This document shows, piece after piece, positions 12,701 to 25,800 of a DNA stretch of 64,000 nt. The notes beneath the pieces are model-generated. The model was given only the letters and a program-made list of their open reading frames with translations, was not told the origin of the DNA and did not search any database. Within the stretch, counting starts at the first letter, position 1; every line of letters begins with the position of its first letter. Location: NCBI RefSeq assembly GCF_041296385.1, contig NC_091017.1, positions 51,334,214-51,398,213 of the forward strand. The letters run 5' to 3'. Made by a program: the position numbers and the translations under genes. The stretch is from Aphelocoma coerulescens (lineage: Eukaryota > Chordata > Aves > Passeriformes > Corvidae).

Positions 12701-15700
12701 GACTGAAAAAGTTGGTTGTTTTCTGCCCCAATTTTCTTATTGCAGAAAAGTTGCATACCGTTTTCATTTTGATTTAACAGTACTTTGCATTCTCTTTTTT
12801 TACCTGGGAAGGACTACATTACCTTATTCTACAAAAACATGCTCAGCCCAGGGCAAGTCTGAAAATAACCTTTACATGTCCCCTTTACACCAATGCATGC
12901 AGAAATGATAAACTATCTTCTGGAGAGAGAAGTGTGCTCTAGTCCTTTTAATCCTGACACAACCTCCTTTCTACTCATATTTGTTAAAGATTCCTTTCTG
13001 ATAATTTCATCACATCTCCTCAAGAAAAGACACAATTTGACCTGGTTTATATTTTTGCCTATTATGTAGTATTACGTATTGAAGCCTTCTTTCATTTTAG
13101 GGGCTGTGCTTTAGGCTGATAACTATTTTTTTCATAAGTTGCTGTCAGTTTTCAGCCCATTGAAAAAAAAATCTGAATTTTTAAGCACAAACTTCTTGGA
13201 TTGATTTATTATTTTTTATTGGAGCTCCCAGCTTCAAAGTTTTATTGGAGTTGTTCTGTCATCCTTGATTTCTGTAGCCTTCATTGTTCATATTCACCAA
13301 CAGAAACAAATAATTGCTTTTAAAAAATCTCATGTCATGTAAAACTGAAGGTTTTTCATAGATGATGTGTATATTTGAGGAGTTCTTTTGTCTGGGAAGA
13401 CAGCAATATGAAATCAGAACTAAAAGAATTTAGGTAGGAAAATCTCATTAGTGCAGACTGATCTTTCCCTGAAGAATATGACAGTATCACACTCCTCCTG
13501 ACAATTAGAAGTAGTTTGTCCTAAATTTCCAAGTGTATTTAAAAAAAAAACCAAAAACAAAACCATGTCTTTCTCCTGGAATTAACCTATATTTAACCCA
13601 TTACAATATGTTAAAATGTTAAGTTACTGCCCTTTTTATAGCCCTTGCGGGCTCACTTCCATGATAAGAATAAGCAGTAATGGTCCTTCTCACTCCAGGG
13701 CTGTCATTTGAGATGGAGAATGCAAGAGTGGTGCAGACAGTCGGGTTTTATTTGCTCTTAAGGGGAGAGCTGCCACTCATAGCAATAGTAATAACCTGCA
13801 TCACTCATCATTTGCAAATGTTTCTTCCTGCTAAGTAGCATTTTTACAAGGAAAGTCACCTTCCATTTCTCCTGGAAGTAACTGTGTAACCCATCATGTA
13901 CTATGAGCAGCCAGATTCATAATGAGAAGATTTTCAACAAAATCTGGAAGGAGTGGGCAAGGATGCTGAGCTGATCATCAGTGATATATTTGATCAATCT
14001 GCACAGAAAACTATTCCATTTTTAGGATAATAAAGAATGTGGTGTATATAAAAGGTTTTAGTAATTCCTAAGTGTCAGTTTATTATTGTAAAGCCTTCGA
14101 AAAGTTCATGTGTCCAATCATGGTGTCTCAGATTGGAAAGGTAAGACACCTCACAAAACCCTCCTTGTGATACTTAATTTTCAAGACATGGCCACATGGG
14201 CTTATGACTGCAGTGCAGTGGATCTCAAGACAAGTGAATAGAAGAATTTGCTTTCCAAAATCCAACTTTGCACAGAAAACTGTATTAGCTATTAAACTTC
14301 AGAGTTGAAACAACAAGATCATAAACTCCAAAAAACCTTAAACTAAGAAAATAGAAATGTCTTGAGTATTGAGGGTAAAGAATCTACTGATGGGTTTTGG
14401 CATTCTTCTGCATTCAGTGGTTAATAGAATAAAAAAACCACTGTTGCAGGCTCTGTACAGAAATAATACCCTGAACAGTAAGGTGCCCTGCCCTGTGAGT
14501 TCACAGTAAGAGCAGCTTTGTGGTGCTGGGGTAAGAATGAAGGGATTGGTAGAATTGGGTTTTTGTTTATGATTATTTTGACATAACAAAATCTACAAAT
14601 TATTCTTCAATTTTCTGCTCTCTTAATAAATATGATTTATAAGTAAATCTGACACGAGCCGAGTGCTCTGCTCTTAGGAAGACAGTGAGCAGATAAACAG
14701 GCCAAACAGCAGACCACTGGGATCCCATTGCTTAAGACTTTGGGCAGAGAATCTTGGAAGGATTCAGACTGGAAGACTCTGGAAGACAGTGGAAGAGGAT
14801 TTTAGTCCATTCCTCCAAAATATTTCCCTATGGTCTTTTCCTTCAGACTTTCAAGCAAGCGCTTACATAGTGCACCCATGCAAAGAAATTTCCTGCAGTT
14901 GGCATTAGTTGTACCTCACTAGAAAGCTGGGAGGAAACTTTTGGTGAAATACTAGAGTTTATACAGTGAACCAAATTCAGCCCTGGATTATATATTTTTT
15001 TCTGAAATGAATGACAATTCAAAATTTTGGCTAAATCTGAACTTTATAAACCAAATTTTCAGGATTCCTTTCTGCTGGATTTATGTGCATATTGTGAAAA
15101 AATTGCACTAAACAATTGTGAGGTCACAATATGAGTTTGTCTCTCATTATAAGAGAAATGATCCCATTGTAAAACCAAGTCATCTCACCGGGGTGTGGAA
15201 GAGAAAATTACATTTTCTAAGTGTCATTACTCATCTTCCTTCACTCCTTTATTTTCTAGCTTAAGGTCTTTTCAGTTAATAATACCAGTAGATTCTGAAA
15301 GCAATATTGAGGAGAGAAAAGTGAGATGGGATTATCTTGAAGAATACCCTTTTACAAAAAAATTTATGTGACCATACTTCTTACATAGTAATTATAGGAG
15401 ATGATTTTTGCTTTCCTTTGAACAGAAATTTATATTCTTTTTTTACAATCATCAGGACTTCATTAAAAAATAAACTCTTCTGTTTCCAGTCCCAAGTTTG
15501 TATAGAATAAATGGTGAATGTGGGTGGAAAATATGGAAAATGATGTGAATTTGTTGGAGAAAGATTTATCATCTGCGACCTGTTCCACTTCTAGAACAAA
15601 CACAAGTCCATGAAAATTACACATTTCTTCTGGGTATTCACAGGTAGCCACAATTTAGGAAAGATTATCATGTTTTTATCAGATGTCAGTTTTTAGTTAC

Positions 15701-18700
15701 TGTCATCTGTTGAGCAAATTTTCTTTAGTCATTAAAGGGTTCAGCCATCTCTCTTTTACACAAGGAAATTTTTTATGCAAAACATTCTGTAACTTTTGAA
15801 GAGAGCCCCGAACACTTGCTGTAATCAGTCCCATCACTGTTCCCTGGTGGAGTCTCTCTTAGCACAGGGGCTGGGTTTTCTGTCCTCATTTCCAGTAGTT
15901 CAGGCAAGATCTAATTTATTAGAGGGTCATTTACGTTTTACTTATTCATAAAGGAAGAGCTGAGGCATCATCTTAGACAAAATAAAATAGGAATTTTTGG
16001 AGAAAATACAGGGTCTATCATGCCCTGATTGGGTTTTGTTGTTTGCTTTCTATTTGTAGGGAGATATCCCTAAAGACTACTACTGAGTGATTATGTCTTT
16101 GTGTTAGGTCAACACTGTAATAAAAGCCCATTTAGAGATGTTTATTCTTGAATTGGGGCTCCAGTGACATTTCTTTACAGGTCTTTTTCTGTTCTGACAC
16201 AAACTTTCTATTCATTATTAGTAAAAAAAGGAGAGAATACCTTGAAGGAATGCTGTGTCCGAGCAGGCATTAATTAATTATTGAGACTTCCCTACACAAA
16301 ATTTAATTCCCTAGAACATAAATGAGTAAGAACAGAATCCATGCATGCAACTTGCCCATTGTACAGAGGGATTAACAAGTTACTCATTAATGGACCCATC
16401 TGAAGTTGTGAGAAACATCTGCTTGTTTGCACGCAGTGAGCCATTTCAAGTGCTCTCCAGTAAGTTTGGAATATATTGGTGAAGAAAATGCAGTATGGAT
16501 AAAAGCACTCCTAGTGCTTGTGTTCATATGTAGGAGGAATGATTTCTCATAATTTTTATTAAATTAAAGTCGTAGAAAACCCAGTATGCATTGACCTCTT
16601 CACAGGCTGCCTGTTCGTGCATGCACGCAGTGAGTGGATTCAGTGACGTACCTCCTGACCCTGCCTTTGCAGAGACAGAGAAGATGCTGTTTTCACATAC
16701 TCAGCTCTTTGATTTCCTTTCCACTAGCCATAATTAACATTTATTCAAGCAACATTAGGAAGAACATAAATATTTCAAAGAAGCTAATTACAGCATCCAA
16801 AACATCCTCCAAGCTATTCGTTTAATGAGGATGTGTTTTGTTCCTGCAATAGTGTAACATTAATTTCATCAAGCAATTAAACAAAACAAAGCCAGATACA
16901 ATAGAGAAAGATGTATTTTTTCTCCCGTTTACAAGAATGCTTACTTGAATTTCAGTGAGTTCCTTGCAAAAAGGTGACTGTCATAAACCATGCAAGCTTC
17001 CTATAAACTCAGATTCAAGAGAACTTCCTCTCAACATTTGCACAAATTTCAGTAGAAATATTATCTTGGTATAATGCATAGTCTGAGCTTAGTGCAAATG
17101 TACATTTTTGTTAGAAGTTATATTGTTTTTTCTAGTATACTACAGGGAGGATTACAGCTATGCCCTGATCAGTTTGCCTTACCCATGTATCAGGAAATGC
17201 AAAACTACACTGATGCTTTTAGTAAAAAGGCATAGTCTACAATGAAATGGAGTTCATACTGGATTGGAAGTACTGGAGGAGTGTAGCCTGTTAGGATTCA
17301 GACAATGTAACTCATGGCACAGATAGGATTGAATATGTAATGGCTACTGCTTCTGCCCATTAGCAGAATCTGCTGAAAACAAAATTCACATTTCAGATGA
17401 AAGATTATCAAGCAATACAAATCAAAGCAAGAGAGAAATATTAGATTTTTTTTAATGGTAAATGGAAGACCAGAAGTCTTCTACCTGGAAAATTTTCTCA
17501 TCATCTTCAAAATCTCCTAATATGTTTTTGCGCAAGTGGGCTCAGCAAAATTTTTTCAGTTTGCAGTATTAAAACACACTGTGTAAAAATGCAACTTCTG
17601 GACTCATCAGAACCCTTTCACCTGAAACTAAAGTTTAATTCAAGATGTATCCTTTTTTAAAGTATTCTTAAAACACTCTGCACTATTCAATAGGTGCAGA
17701 ATATTTACAGGTATCCTATGCTCAAATTATAATAGACTGTAATTCATTTTATTTCACAATCTATTAAATATTTAACAAGACTGTAATAATTAAAATGCAT
17801 AACAAATTAAATCTTTCCTTAGGCTAGAGCTTGGACACTGATTCATGCATTTGAATCAAGATAGATTAGGAAGATACCTTTCAGCACTGATGACTCCCCA
17901 TTTATGATAATTTCTTCAACTAAATATGTTCTGCTTTTATTAGCAGAAACCAGAACTAAATGCAATCCCTCAATAAAGACTGTTTTTAAAAAAACTCTTT
18001 TAATTAGGTAGATACAATCATACATACAAAATACAGGCTTCTTCAATTTATGTACTGGTCTGATAACTGGCTCTCCATTGACATGAGGACTGGCTCTGTT
18101 CCCAGACATATAAAGGAAAGCTTTGTTACTGAACCTGATAGAGAAGATGCTCCTATTGCTAAAAGAAGTTTATAGCATCTTAGCATGCTGCTTGGCAAAG
18201 ATTTCACTGTTTTGATGGGCTAACAAAGCATCTAGGGTGGCAAAGCCCACTTTGTTTCACATACAACTAAAGGTGAAGGCAAAGAGCAGACACCAACATT
18301 ATATGGCTACAAATCAAAGTTTTGTTTTGTTTCACAGTAACAGTCAGGCAGATTTACTCCACCACACACTATTTAGCCCCCAGTCACAACCCACTGAAAT
18401 GGTAAAAAAGAGCTGCAAGTTGTTTTGGAAAATGGCAACCACTATTATTGCACCATCGTCTTATTGCTGGACTTTGATGTACTAATTTCCTTTGACAGAA
18501 AAAAAGCAACCAAGTGAAAATATAGGAGTGAATCGAAAAACAAGAGAAAATAAATCATAAAGATAGGTTCTAAATTGGGACCTGCTGTCCTGAAACTGTC
18601 CATAGACTTGGAGGAGCACCTCAGCTGCACAGGATCTTCCTGGAGCAAATGGCGAGAAAGCAGAGACAGCCAGACACGCACTGTTCTTCAAAGTCAGACC

Positions 18701-19080
18701 TTGCTGCTGGGCTTGGTGTGAGGAACAGGTCAGCACTAGCCTGAGCACCTTGCTCACTCTTGGTAGTGGCAATCATCCTTTGTTGGACCTGATAGGAGGA
18801 GGAGGCACTGTCAGACTTGGGTAGCCACTCTGGTAAGACAGAGCTTGCTGTGCTTCAGGGATGGCTGGACTAAACTGCCCGAGTGCCTTAACAGATTTGG
18901 AGTCTCTGTACTTCTGACTGTCATATAATGTAGTTGCTTTTATTATCTACAGGCATAAATAGGGACCAAGGTCTGCAGCTGTATTTTAAGTAAAATACCT
19001 TGCTAAGCACTGTATTAGGATTTTAATCTCTAAATATTACCATATCACTGAGTTCTATTTCGTTGTGTGTCATTGTGTGT
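9713..19080. other. Intergenic DNA upstream of NMU, no gene seen
   Basis: AT-rich sequence without recognisable exons, RNA genes or long open frames. It contains local tandem duplications at 11266-11320 and 11378-11528 (listed separately). GC content rises from about 19.1 kb into the NMU promoter. Confidence 0.6.
11266..11528. repeat. Two adjacent local tandem duplications
   Basis: A 23-nt unit (gtgctggccactaaggaaag + aca) occurs at 11266-11288 and again at 11289-11311, followed by a partial third copy. Just downstream, a block containing 'ctatatgcagcata' and 'aatattgtatat' at about 11378-11420 recurs at about 11471-11508, with a shortened third copy (agagaaaaactctacatag) at 11510-11528. These look like recent local slippage or duplication events and not a known transposon. 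Confidence 0.8.
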
Positions 19081-19224
19081 GTATTTAAGGCATAGGAAAA
19101 GTCAGGAGGCAGTCACACCCCTGCAGCCAGGGAGTCTTCAGAAAACTCAGCGACCATTCGGCGGGTGCCAAGGCAGAGAGAGGGGTGCGCATCCCCAGAG
19201 CCCCGCATCCCAGCCACCGACGGT

Positions 19225-19710
19225 TTCTCCCACGTGAAAGCTCCACGACATTTACTCCCACGTTCAGCTAGCTGGGGGCAAATCAGCTAATGGGTCCGAT
19301 TTCCCCACTTTAAATCACGCCTCTTCTCCCGCGTACGCCGGGCTGGGACAGTGTCTGAACGCCCTTGGCCGCTCGTTTCATCGCTCCGAACACCCACGGC
19401 AGTGGAGGAGCAGTAGCTTCCGCACCAGCCACCGCGGCTCCTGCAGGGCTCCGGGGGATTAAAACATGGACTTGCTTTTAAGGAGGGGGTTTAATAAAGG
19501 GCCTGGAGCCTGGGCAGCGCCTCGCCTCTGTGCCAAGCAGGGGCACCCGCCGCGCCAGCACGGGGTCCCGCGCCCTGCCCCGGGGCGGAGCGGGTGAGTC
19601 ACCAGCCGCCGGCCCCCGGGGGGAGCGGGGCAGCCCTCCCCGAGCCCGGCTGGAGCTCGTCCACGTGTCGGGGGCATTTAAAAAGTTGGGGCAGGGAGCG
19701 AGGACATGTC
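19225..19710 (+). promoter_or_regulatory. NMU: NMU core promoter and proximal E-boxes
   Basis: GC-rich sequence immediately upstream of the NMU start codon. A TATA-like element (atttaaaaag, 19676-19685) would place transcription start near 19705-19710, giving a 5' UTR of about 50 nt. Upstream are two perfect CACGTG E-boxes at 19231-19236 and 19662-19667, and a perfect AP-1 site TGAGTCA at 19595-19601. The element positions are seen directly. The start site and the use of the elements are inferred. Confidence 0.6.
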
Positions 19711-19755
19711 CAGACGAGCGGCTGGCAGAGCGGCGGCGCCGGGCACTCGGCGGAC

Positions 19756-19897
19756 ATGGGACACCTCTGCCACCATCAGCCCCCCGCGGCCGCCCCCCAG
19801 CGCAGCCTGAGGAAGGCAGGAGACGCCGCGGCGCTGCCCGGGTCCCCGCTACTCCTCCTCTTCGTCCTCCTCGCCTCCTCGATGTCTGCTTGCAAAG
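19756..19897 (+). CDS. NMU: NMU coding exon 1 (signal peptide)
   Basis: Codes for residues 1-47 and the first base of Gly48, ending TGC AAA G before gtgagg. ATG 19756 is chosen because it lies about 50 nt below the TATA-like box and gives a signal peptide with the same layout as human NMU. The frame stays open upstream to an ATG at 19594, but that lies before the predicted transcription start. Confidence 0.92.
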
Positions 19898-22800
19898 GTG
19901 AGGAGCATCCCGCTCGCAACCCCTTCCTGCTCCGCCAGCTCCGCACATGATTCGGGAGCAGGGTGCGCGCAGGCTGCCAGCCTTGCGGGCCGGCCGCAGC
20001 GGCGCCGCTGGAGAGGGGCAAGGATGCTCTGGAGGGCGCAGCTGCTGGGGACGGTTTCGGGGATAGGTCTGGGGGACTTCTTCCCGGGTCCCGGTAGGAT
20101 TACTGTGTCCTGGCAAAACACTCCAGCAGCTTGGGGAATAGGCTTTTTAAAAAAGAGATTTAATTTTAAGTGTCATTTATTCTGATTTTTAAAAGGCAAG
20201 AAAAGAAATGAAACAACATGTACAAAACTGCAGGAAAAATTAGGATCTAGGACCCTCTGGCAGTCCTACATGTAGCAATATTTATCAGGTGAGGAATCCT
20301 GAAAGTTGCTATTTTTGTAGCAAGGAGATCTTGTGAAACATCTAATGGGCTGTTTAACAAACCATACTCTCTTTACTCTATTTTCCCACCTCAGATAGAT
20401 TAGCTGCTTACACCTTGCAAAGTAACATTACAAAATGCTGTGCAAGGACTATTTCCATTTTGTTTGTATTATATGTGTGGGATTTGCTTTAGTTGTGAGG
20501 TTTTGTTCTGCTTTGTTGTGTTTTCTTTTAATATCAGTAATCAAAGAAATCGAATTACAGCATACTTAATATTATGTTAAAAATAAGTTCTGAAGATGTG
20601 GAAGAGGGGAAGGAAGGAAGAGGAGCATAGTGAAGGGCAATGGCACACAGTATTTCATCACTATTCTTACACAAACGATTGTCAGGAGCTTGTTTAGGGA
20701 GAGCAGTAGAGGGAAGACAAGATGTAAGAAGTCAGTCCCAGGCTGTGCATCTGGCATTCTACTGCCTTGAAAGAAGTTGAATTTCTTAAATTGAATTGAA
20801 GGATAAGAGAGCAAATGGGTTGTGGACAATGTTGATTTTGTTTCGTTTGAAGGATTTTCTCCTCCATGTTCCCTTTGAATAGGACTCTTTTTCAATAGCA
20901 CACGTTTCTTTCTTTCTCTGTCTCTCTCTCCTCTCTCCTTCCTCTCTCTTCTCTCTTCTCTCTTCTCTCTTCTCTCTTCTCTCTTCTCTCTTCTCTCTTC
21001 TCTCTCTTGCTTGCTTTTTTTTTTTTTTTCCCCTTCCCCTTACGGTTATTTTGTGTATATTGCAAAACAACTTAATGTTTCATTGTGTGTGCTGTTGTGT
21101 AAAGTAATGAAGTCCTGTAGGTACTGCAGCCCTGTTCTGGATGGGGTGATGGAGGAACACTGCTCAGTCCTCAGGGGGGCACAGTCCTAGGTGCAAAAAA
21201 CAGATGGGATTGCAAATGAAATAAAAATTTTTGAATATGTGGAGAAGGGTAAAGGAAAGTGAGGAGTGGGTGAAATAATTTATCTTCTCTATCCAGAATT
21301 TTATGCTACAGGCCAAAAAAAAAAAAAAAAAAAAAAAGAGAAAGTTAGGGTAGTCAGGCTTTCTTGCTTGGTGCCCTAACATTTACTAATTCATGCTAAT
21401 GAATTTCTTTAGCTCTCCCGGAAAAGCCTTGGGAACCAGGCAATGGCAGAAACAGTGTTCAAAGATAGGCAGGCAATGCTTTGATGGGGAAGGTGTGCTA
21501 ATTAGAAGTGTTGCCCTGTTCTACTCTTTGCAACCAGGATACTAGTCCCAGGTAATACTCCAGTTTGAATACACTAATTTAAGAGCAGAAGACAAAGTAA
21601 GACAACTGTAGCACCTTTAATTTATTTCGCATTTTTCCTTGAAATGAAACAAATAATTGGAAATCTGTTTCCTTGTTATGTGAACAACTCAGAGATTTTA
21701 AAAAAATCCCACTTCTATGTAGTGTGGAATTAAGAGCCCATCTAATTCTTTTTTGGGGGCAAAGCAAGCATCCATAATAATTAGTCAGCTTAGATCTGTG
21801 CCAGTACAAAAATGTGGGTTTGAAATCCATCCCTTAATGCCTGGAACTAATTACTGCTGTGATTATTGTTGTAAGGGGTAAATGCAAAACAAATAACATG
21901 ATGGGCATTCATACCATGCTCACTGGACATTCTAGCTAGGTCTAGCTTCACCTCTTTTTTGTTTAATTTGGTTCAGTTCTTTAAAAAATGTGACCACATG
22001 TAATTTTAGACTGCCTGGGAGGTTACAAAATCTCTCTAAAACTGAGGTCTTTAGGAACAGTGTATAAAATGGTTAAGTGTGACTCATGGGCAGCAACTTT
22101 GGGCAGAGGTATAAATTAGATGACTGTGAAGGGTTTCCTGCAGAACTAGGCATGTACAGATAAAGCATCACCCTCCCCAGCAGCAGTTTCCCTCCCATGG
22201 GAGTTACAGAACATCCCCTCACTGATACCATTGTGTGGTGTCTAGTGTACTCACAATTTGGTGATGCTCATTTCTTTTATTTACAGAGACTCTAACAATA
22301 CCCTGCTATCAGAAATACACTGCCAGGTAAAATAACAATGTGGTAAGAGGGGTATTTTGCACATTGACTTGGAAGGGACCCTGGAACAGTGACTTCCAGG
22401 TCTGCAGCCTGGGTGGGAAGAGATAGAGAAAGGAGCTGCCCCAAGTCAAGCACAGCTTCACTGCATCATTATGCAGTTAATAACACATTTAATCTACTGA
22501 GGGACCAAACTTTTCCACATGACATATGCAAGACAGAGGAAATGAAGCCAGTTACACATGAATGGTATTCATATACAATTCATGTATTCATATGCACATA
22601 TATTCTCAAAACACCATGTTCATCTCAAGGGCACTATCTATATGCAATCGTACATTACATAGTGCCTGTTCAATTCTGCAGTTGTAGTATACATGAAGGC
22701 AAGAGGTAGGGTCTAGATCCTCAACTCACAGTGCATGTGCTGGAGGTGAGCAGAGTTCTCAGAAAGCCTGAGGTTGTAGGCACTGGAATGTGATTTTCTG

Positions 22801-25800
22801 AGCAGGTCTCAGTGAGACCTAAGTAACTTCCACACTGTTTACTGCTAAGACGTGTGAGTGTCCATATCTGCTGTGAACTTGTGAAGAAACATCCTTCTGT
22901 GTTGCTGAAACAGAGCAAGCAAAAACTACAGGACAAACCACAGAACACCCAGCGTCGCAGACTTCCTTGGAGCAAGCAGCTCAGCCTTTGCAGTTACCAG
23001 TTGTGCTAGGTATCTCTGACATGGGACACTTACACAAATGACCTCTGCTGTACAGCATCGCTGAGCACGGTTTGTGCTTCCAGGTGCACCGATGCCACCC
23101 CAAGCACTCGAATCAAATGAGGATTTGCAGCTGTTGAAAGAGGTAAGCATGATCTGCCATGTGGTATCCTCCCATTTGTTCTGTTCCCATCCTTGCTACA
23201 GTCCCACCTTACCATCCAGTATTTCTCTTGCACAGAGTTCAGCTGTGTTTTCCAGTATGTCTTCCTGTATTGTATGTCTCCTATCTTGACATCAACAAAG
23301 AGGTGAAATATCTAATTTTCCAGATATTCTGAACAGTTCCTTCAGGGTTTGGACTGAATGTTGAGATGTCGTTCTGAGAAGAGATTGTCTGGTCTCAATG
23401 GAGAGCTATGTTTGATAACAGTTGTCACTTAACTGTGAATGACCAGGCAGTCACTGTCCCTGGAAGCATCACAGTGATCCATCTGATAGTTTTATAGTCT
23501 GTACATGATACTCAGGAATTGTTTCAACTCATCCAGTCTTGCCTCTTGCATCCTCTGTTCTGTACACAAGGCTGGGATGTTGTTCAATCCTACCCCAGCT
23601 TCTCAATTTACTAGGTAAAGGACAATGTACTGTGTCAATTAGCCCCTCTAACATTTGGCTACTGATTGGTATCATAACTTTCACTCTCATCTCTGAAAGG
23701 AACGTTTGTTTTGATCCTGGACTGTGACGCATGTGCTAATGCAGGCTCTTCCCTGCCCTTTTGGAACAGATGGAGTGGCAGGGCATAACATGTGGGGAGG
23801 ATTTATCCTTCCACTTGCATGCCCTAGTGCTGCTGAAACCTTCAACTATTGTGTTGACATTTAATTTAGTAGCTTTTGATAACATTGGAAAGCAAGTGAC
23901 TCATCAGGGGGGCAGATGCAGAGAGTAAATTTCTTCTGATTGAGACCATTACAGGAGACATTCTGCTTACTGTTATCTCCTCATAGTTCCTATTGGAGAT
24001 GGTGACTCAAAACTTAACCTATTTCCAGATTGGCACTTGAATGAGCCCTAGTGACATTGATCTCCCAGGAAAAAATGGTCTCTTGGGACGTAAGATCCTG
24101 ATAATTGTAAGGAATTTTTGAAAATAAGTTACTTACATTCTGGATTAAAAAGTTGTTTTATACATTTCTGCATGTCTTGATAAGATTTGCTAGCTGTAAG
24201 ATTTGTCCCTGTGGTGACTGGAAACCAAAACAAAGGTCCTGTTGATTTCAGTGAAGAAAACGGTATGCATAAGATACTAAATTCTGTAAAATTTCGTAAT
24301 AGAAGCAATATAAAAGTTACCGTTATAACTAGAATTATGCTGAACTGGAAATGGTCTAAGGAAAGGGAGTTGGATATATAGTTATATACCCTAAATCAAC
24401 CTAATGATTGACTCACACTCGTTCACCGAAATTTCTTAAAGTGCAAATAATTCTTCCCTCTTTGCTACTTTACTAGTGGATAATTCAGGAGAAACCCTGC
24501 CTCTAAATAAATCTTGTATGTTCCAGGAATGGCTCTGAGTTTATAAATATGAGAACTTTGTAAATAAGTATTTTTTTCTTTACTTGTCTCTTACTTCCTT
24601 TTGTTTCTTTATGTTATTTAACCAACACAAAGCAACTTGCAATATTCTACTCTCAGGCCACATTTCTGAGACAGGAGAGAAAATCTGGGAGAAGATCCAT
24701 AAAAGAAACTATTAATTTTTTAAAAAGGAATTAACATAAATTGTGGTTTTCTTCAACCCTTGCTTTTTCTGCAAAGGTTTTAGCTGAAAGATACCATTGT
24801 GTTGAACACAAAGCACTCTCTGGCTTGTTCTGCTACTCAGCTATGGTAGTTCTCTGAGTCAAGTAAATAAACAAATAAAACCCAAACACAAACAACCCCC
24901 AAGATGAAAGTACACTCTTTTTAACATAAGCTTCCAAAATTACTTCAGCCTAATTTTATCTCATTCATTGCTGTGTTCTTCCTCTATGCTTTCTTACTCT
25001 GAAAGTAGTGAAGCTGAACTAATACACTCAAACACATGCAAGACGAAGGAAGAAGAGAGAGGATGTGTTGCCAACAAAACCTATTTGAAAAGGGAATTCT
25101 GTGAGCTATTAGTTTTCCCACTATGTCTGCTAATGCTTTCTCATAGCTCGTCTCTGGAGAAATGGATTATCTCCTGTCCTGAAGTGCTCAGATATGCATT
25201 TTCTTAAAAAAAATTATTTTTTTCTTTTATGTTTAATTGCTAATTAGTGTCATTTAGGGCTTTTTATCTATAATAAAATTGCAAGAACAATTGCATTAAC
25301 TGCTCTATTAAAAAAAACCCAAACAAACCATTATGTTTTTTATGCAGCCTGTGAACAACATGAGTGGCAAAGATTTGTTCATCTAACACTATCAAACATT
25401 ACATGAAAAAAATAGCATATAGTGATGGAGGTTACTATTGATACAACTTTAAAGTTATTTAATAAAATTTTAAGTTGATTTTTGTCATCATTATTAAATT
25501 GTGCAACTTTAGTTGCAGTGTTGGAGACTTTTCCTTACAGAATACTCAGGAGTTTCAGCACCAGTAATATTATTTCTATGAACTCAAATACCTTTTATTT
25601 CATTTTCTTATGCCTTCTCTATTAATAACTCCATTAAAAATTAGTAGTATTACAGTATTCTTTCATCTTGGAAAAGAGACAACAGAAGGAGGATGTAGTT
25701 AATACAAGGTTATGAACCATAGGGAGAGGATGGGGAGGAATCACTTGTTCAGTACTTCTTCCAAGACAAGATTATCACAGCACTGAATGAAGACAGCTTT

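Larger units (their letters stand above)
19898..23083 (+). other. NMU: NMU intron 1
   Basis: Holds no gene. It contains the 20906-21043 pyrimidine tract, a run of 23 A at 21315-21337 and an exon-like decoy at 22287-22326 (rejected). No recognisable transposon copy. Confidence 0.8.

Noticed and set aside
19594..19755. In-frame upstream ATG that would lengthen the NMU N-terminus by 54 residues
   Set aside because: It lies upstream of the TATA-like box, so it is probably not transcribed, and would bury the signal peptide far from the N-terminus.
19478..20116. Long minus-strand open frame across the NMU first exon
   Set aside because: It is antisense to a supported exon in GC-rich DNA, and its composition (Arg/Pro/Gly-rich) is what base content alone gives.
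22287..22326. Exon-like 40-nt segment with good acceptor and donor in NMU intron 1
   Set aside because: Inclusion would shift the frame between exons 1 and 2, which join correctly without it. It is probably a decoy pair of sites.
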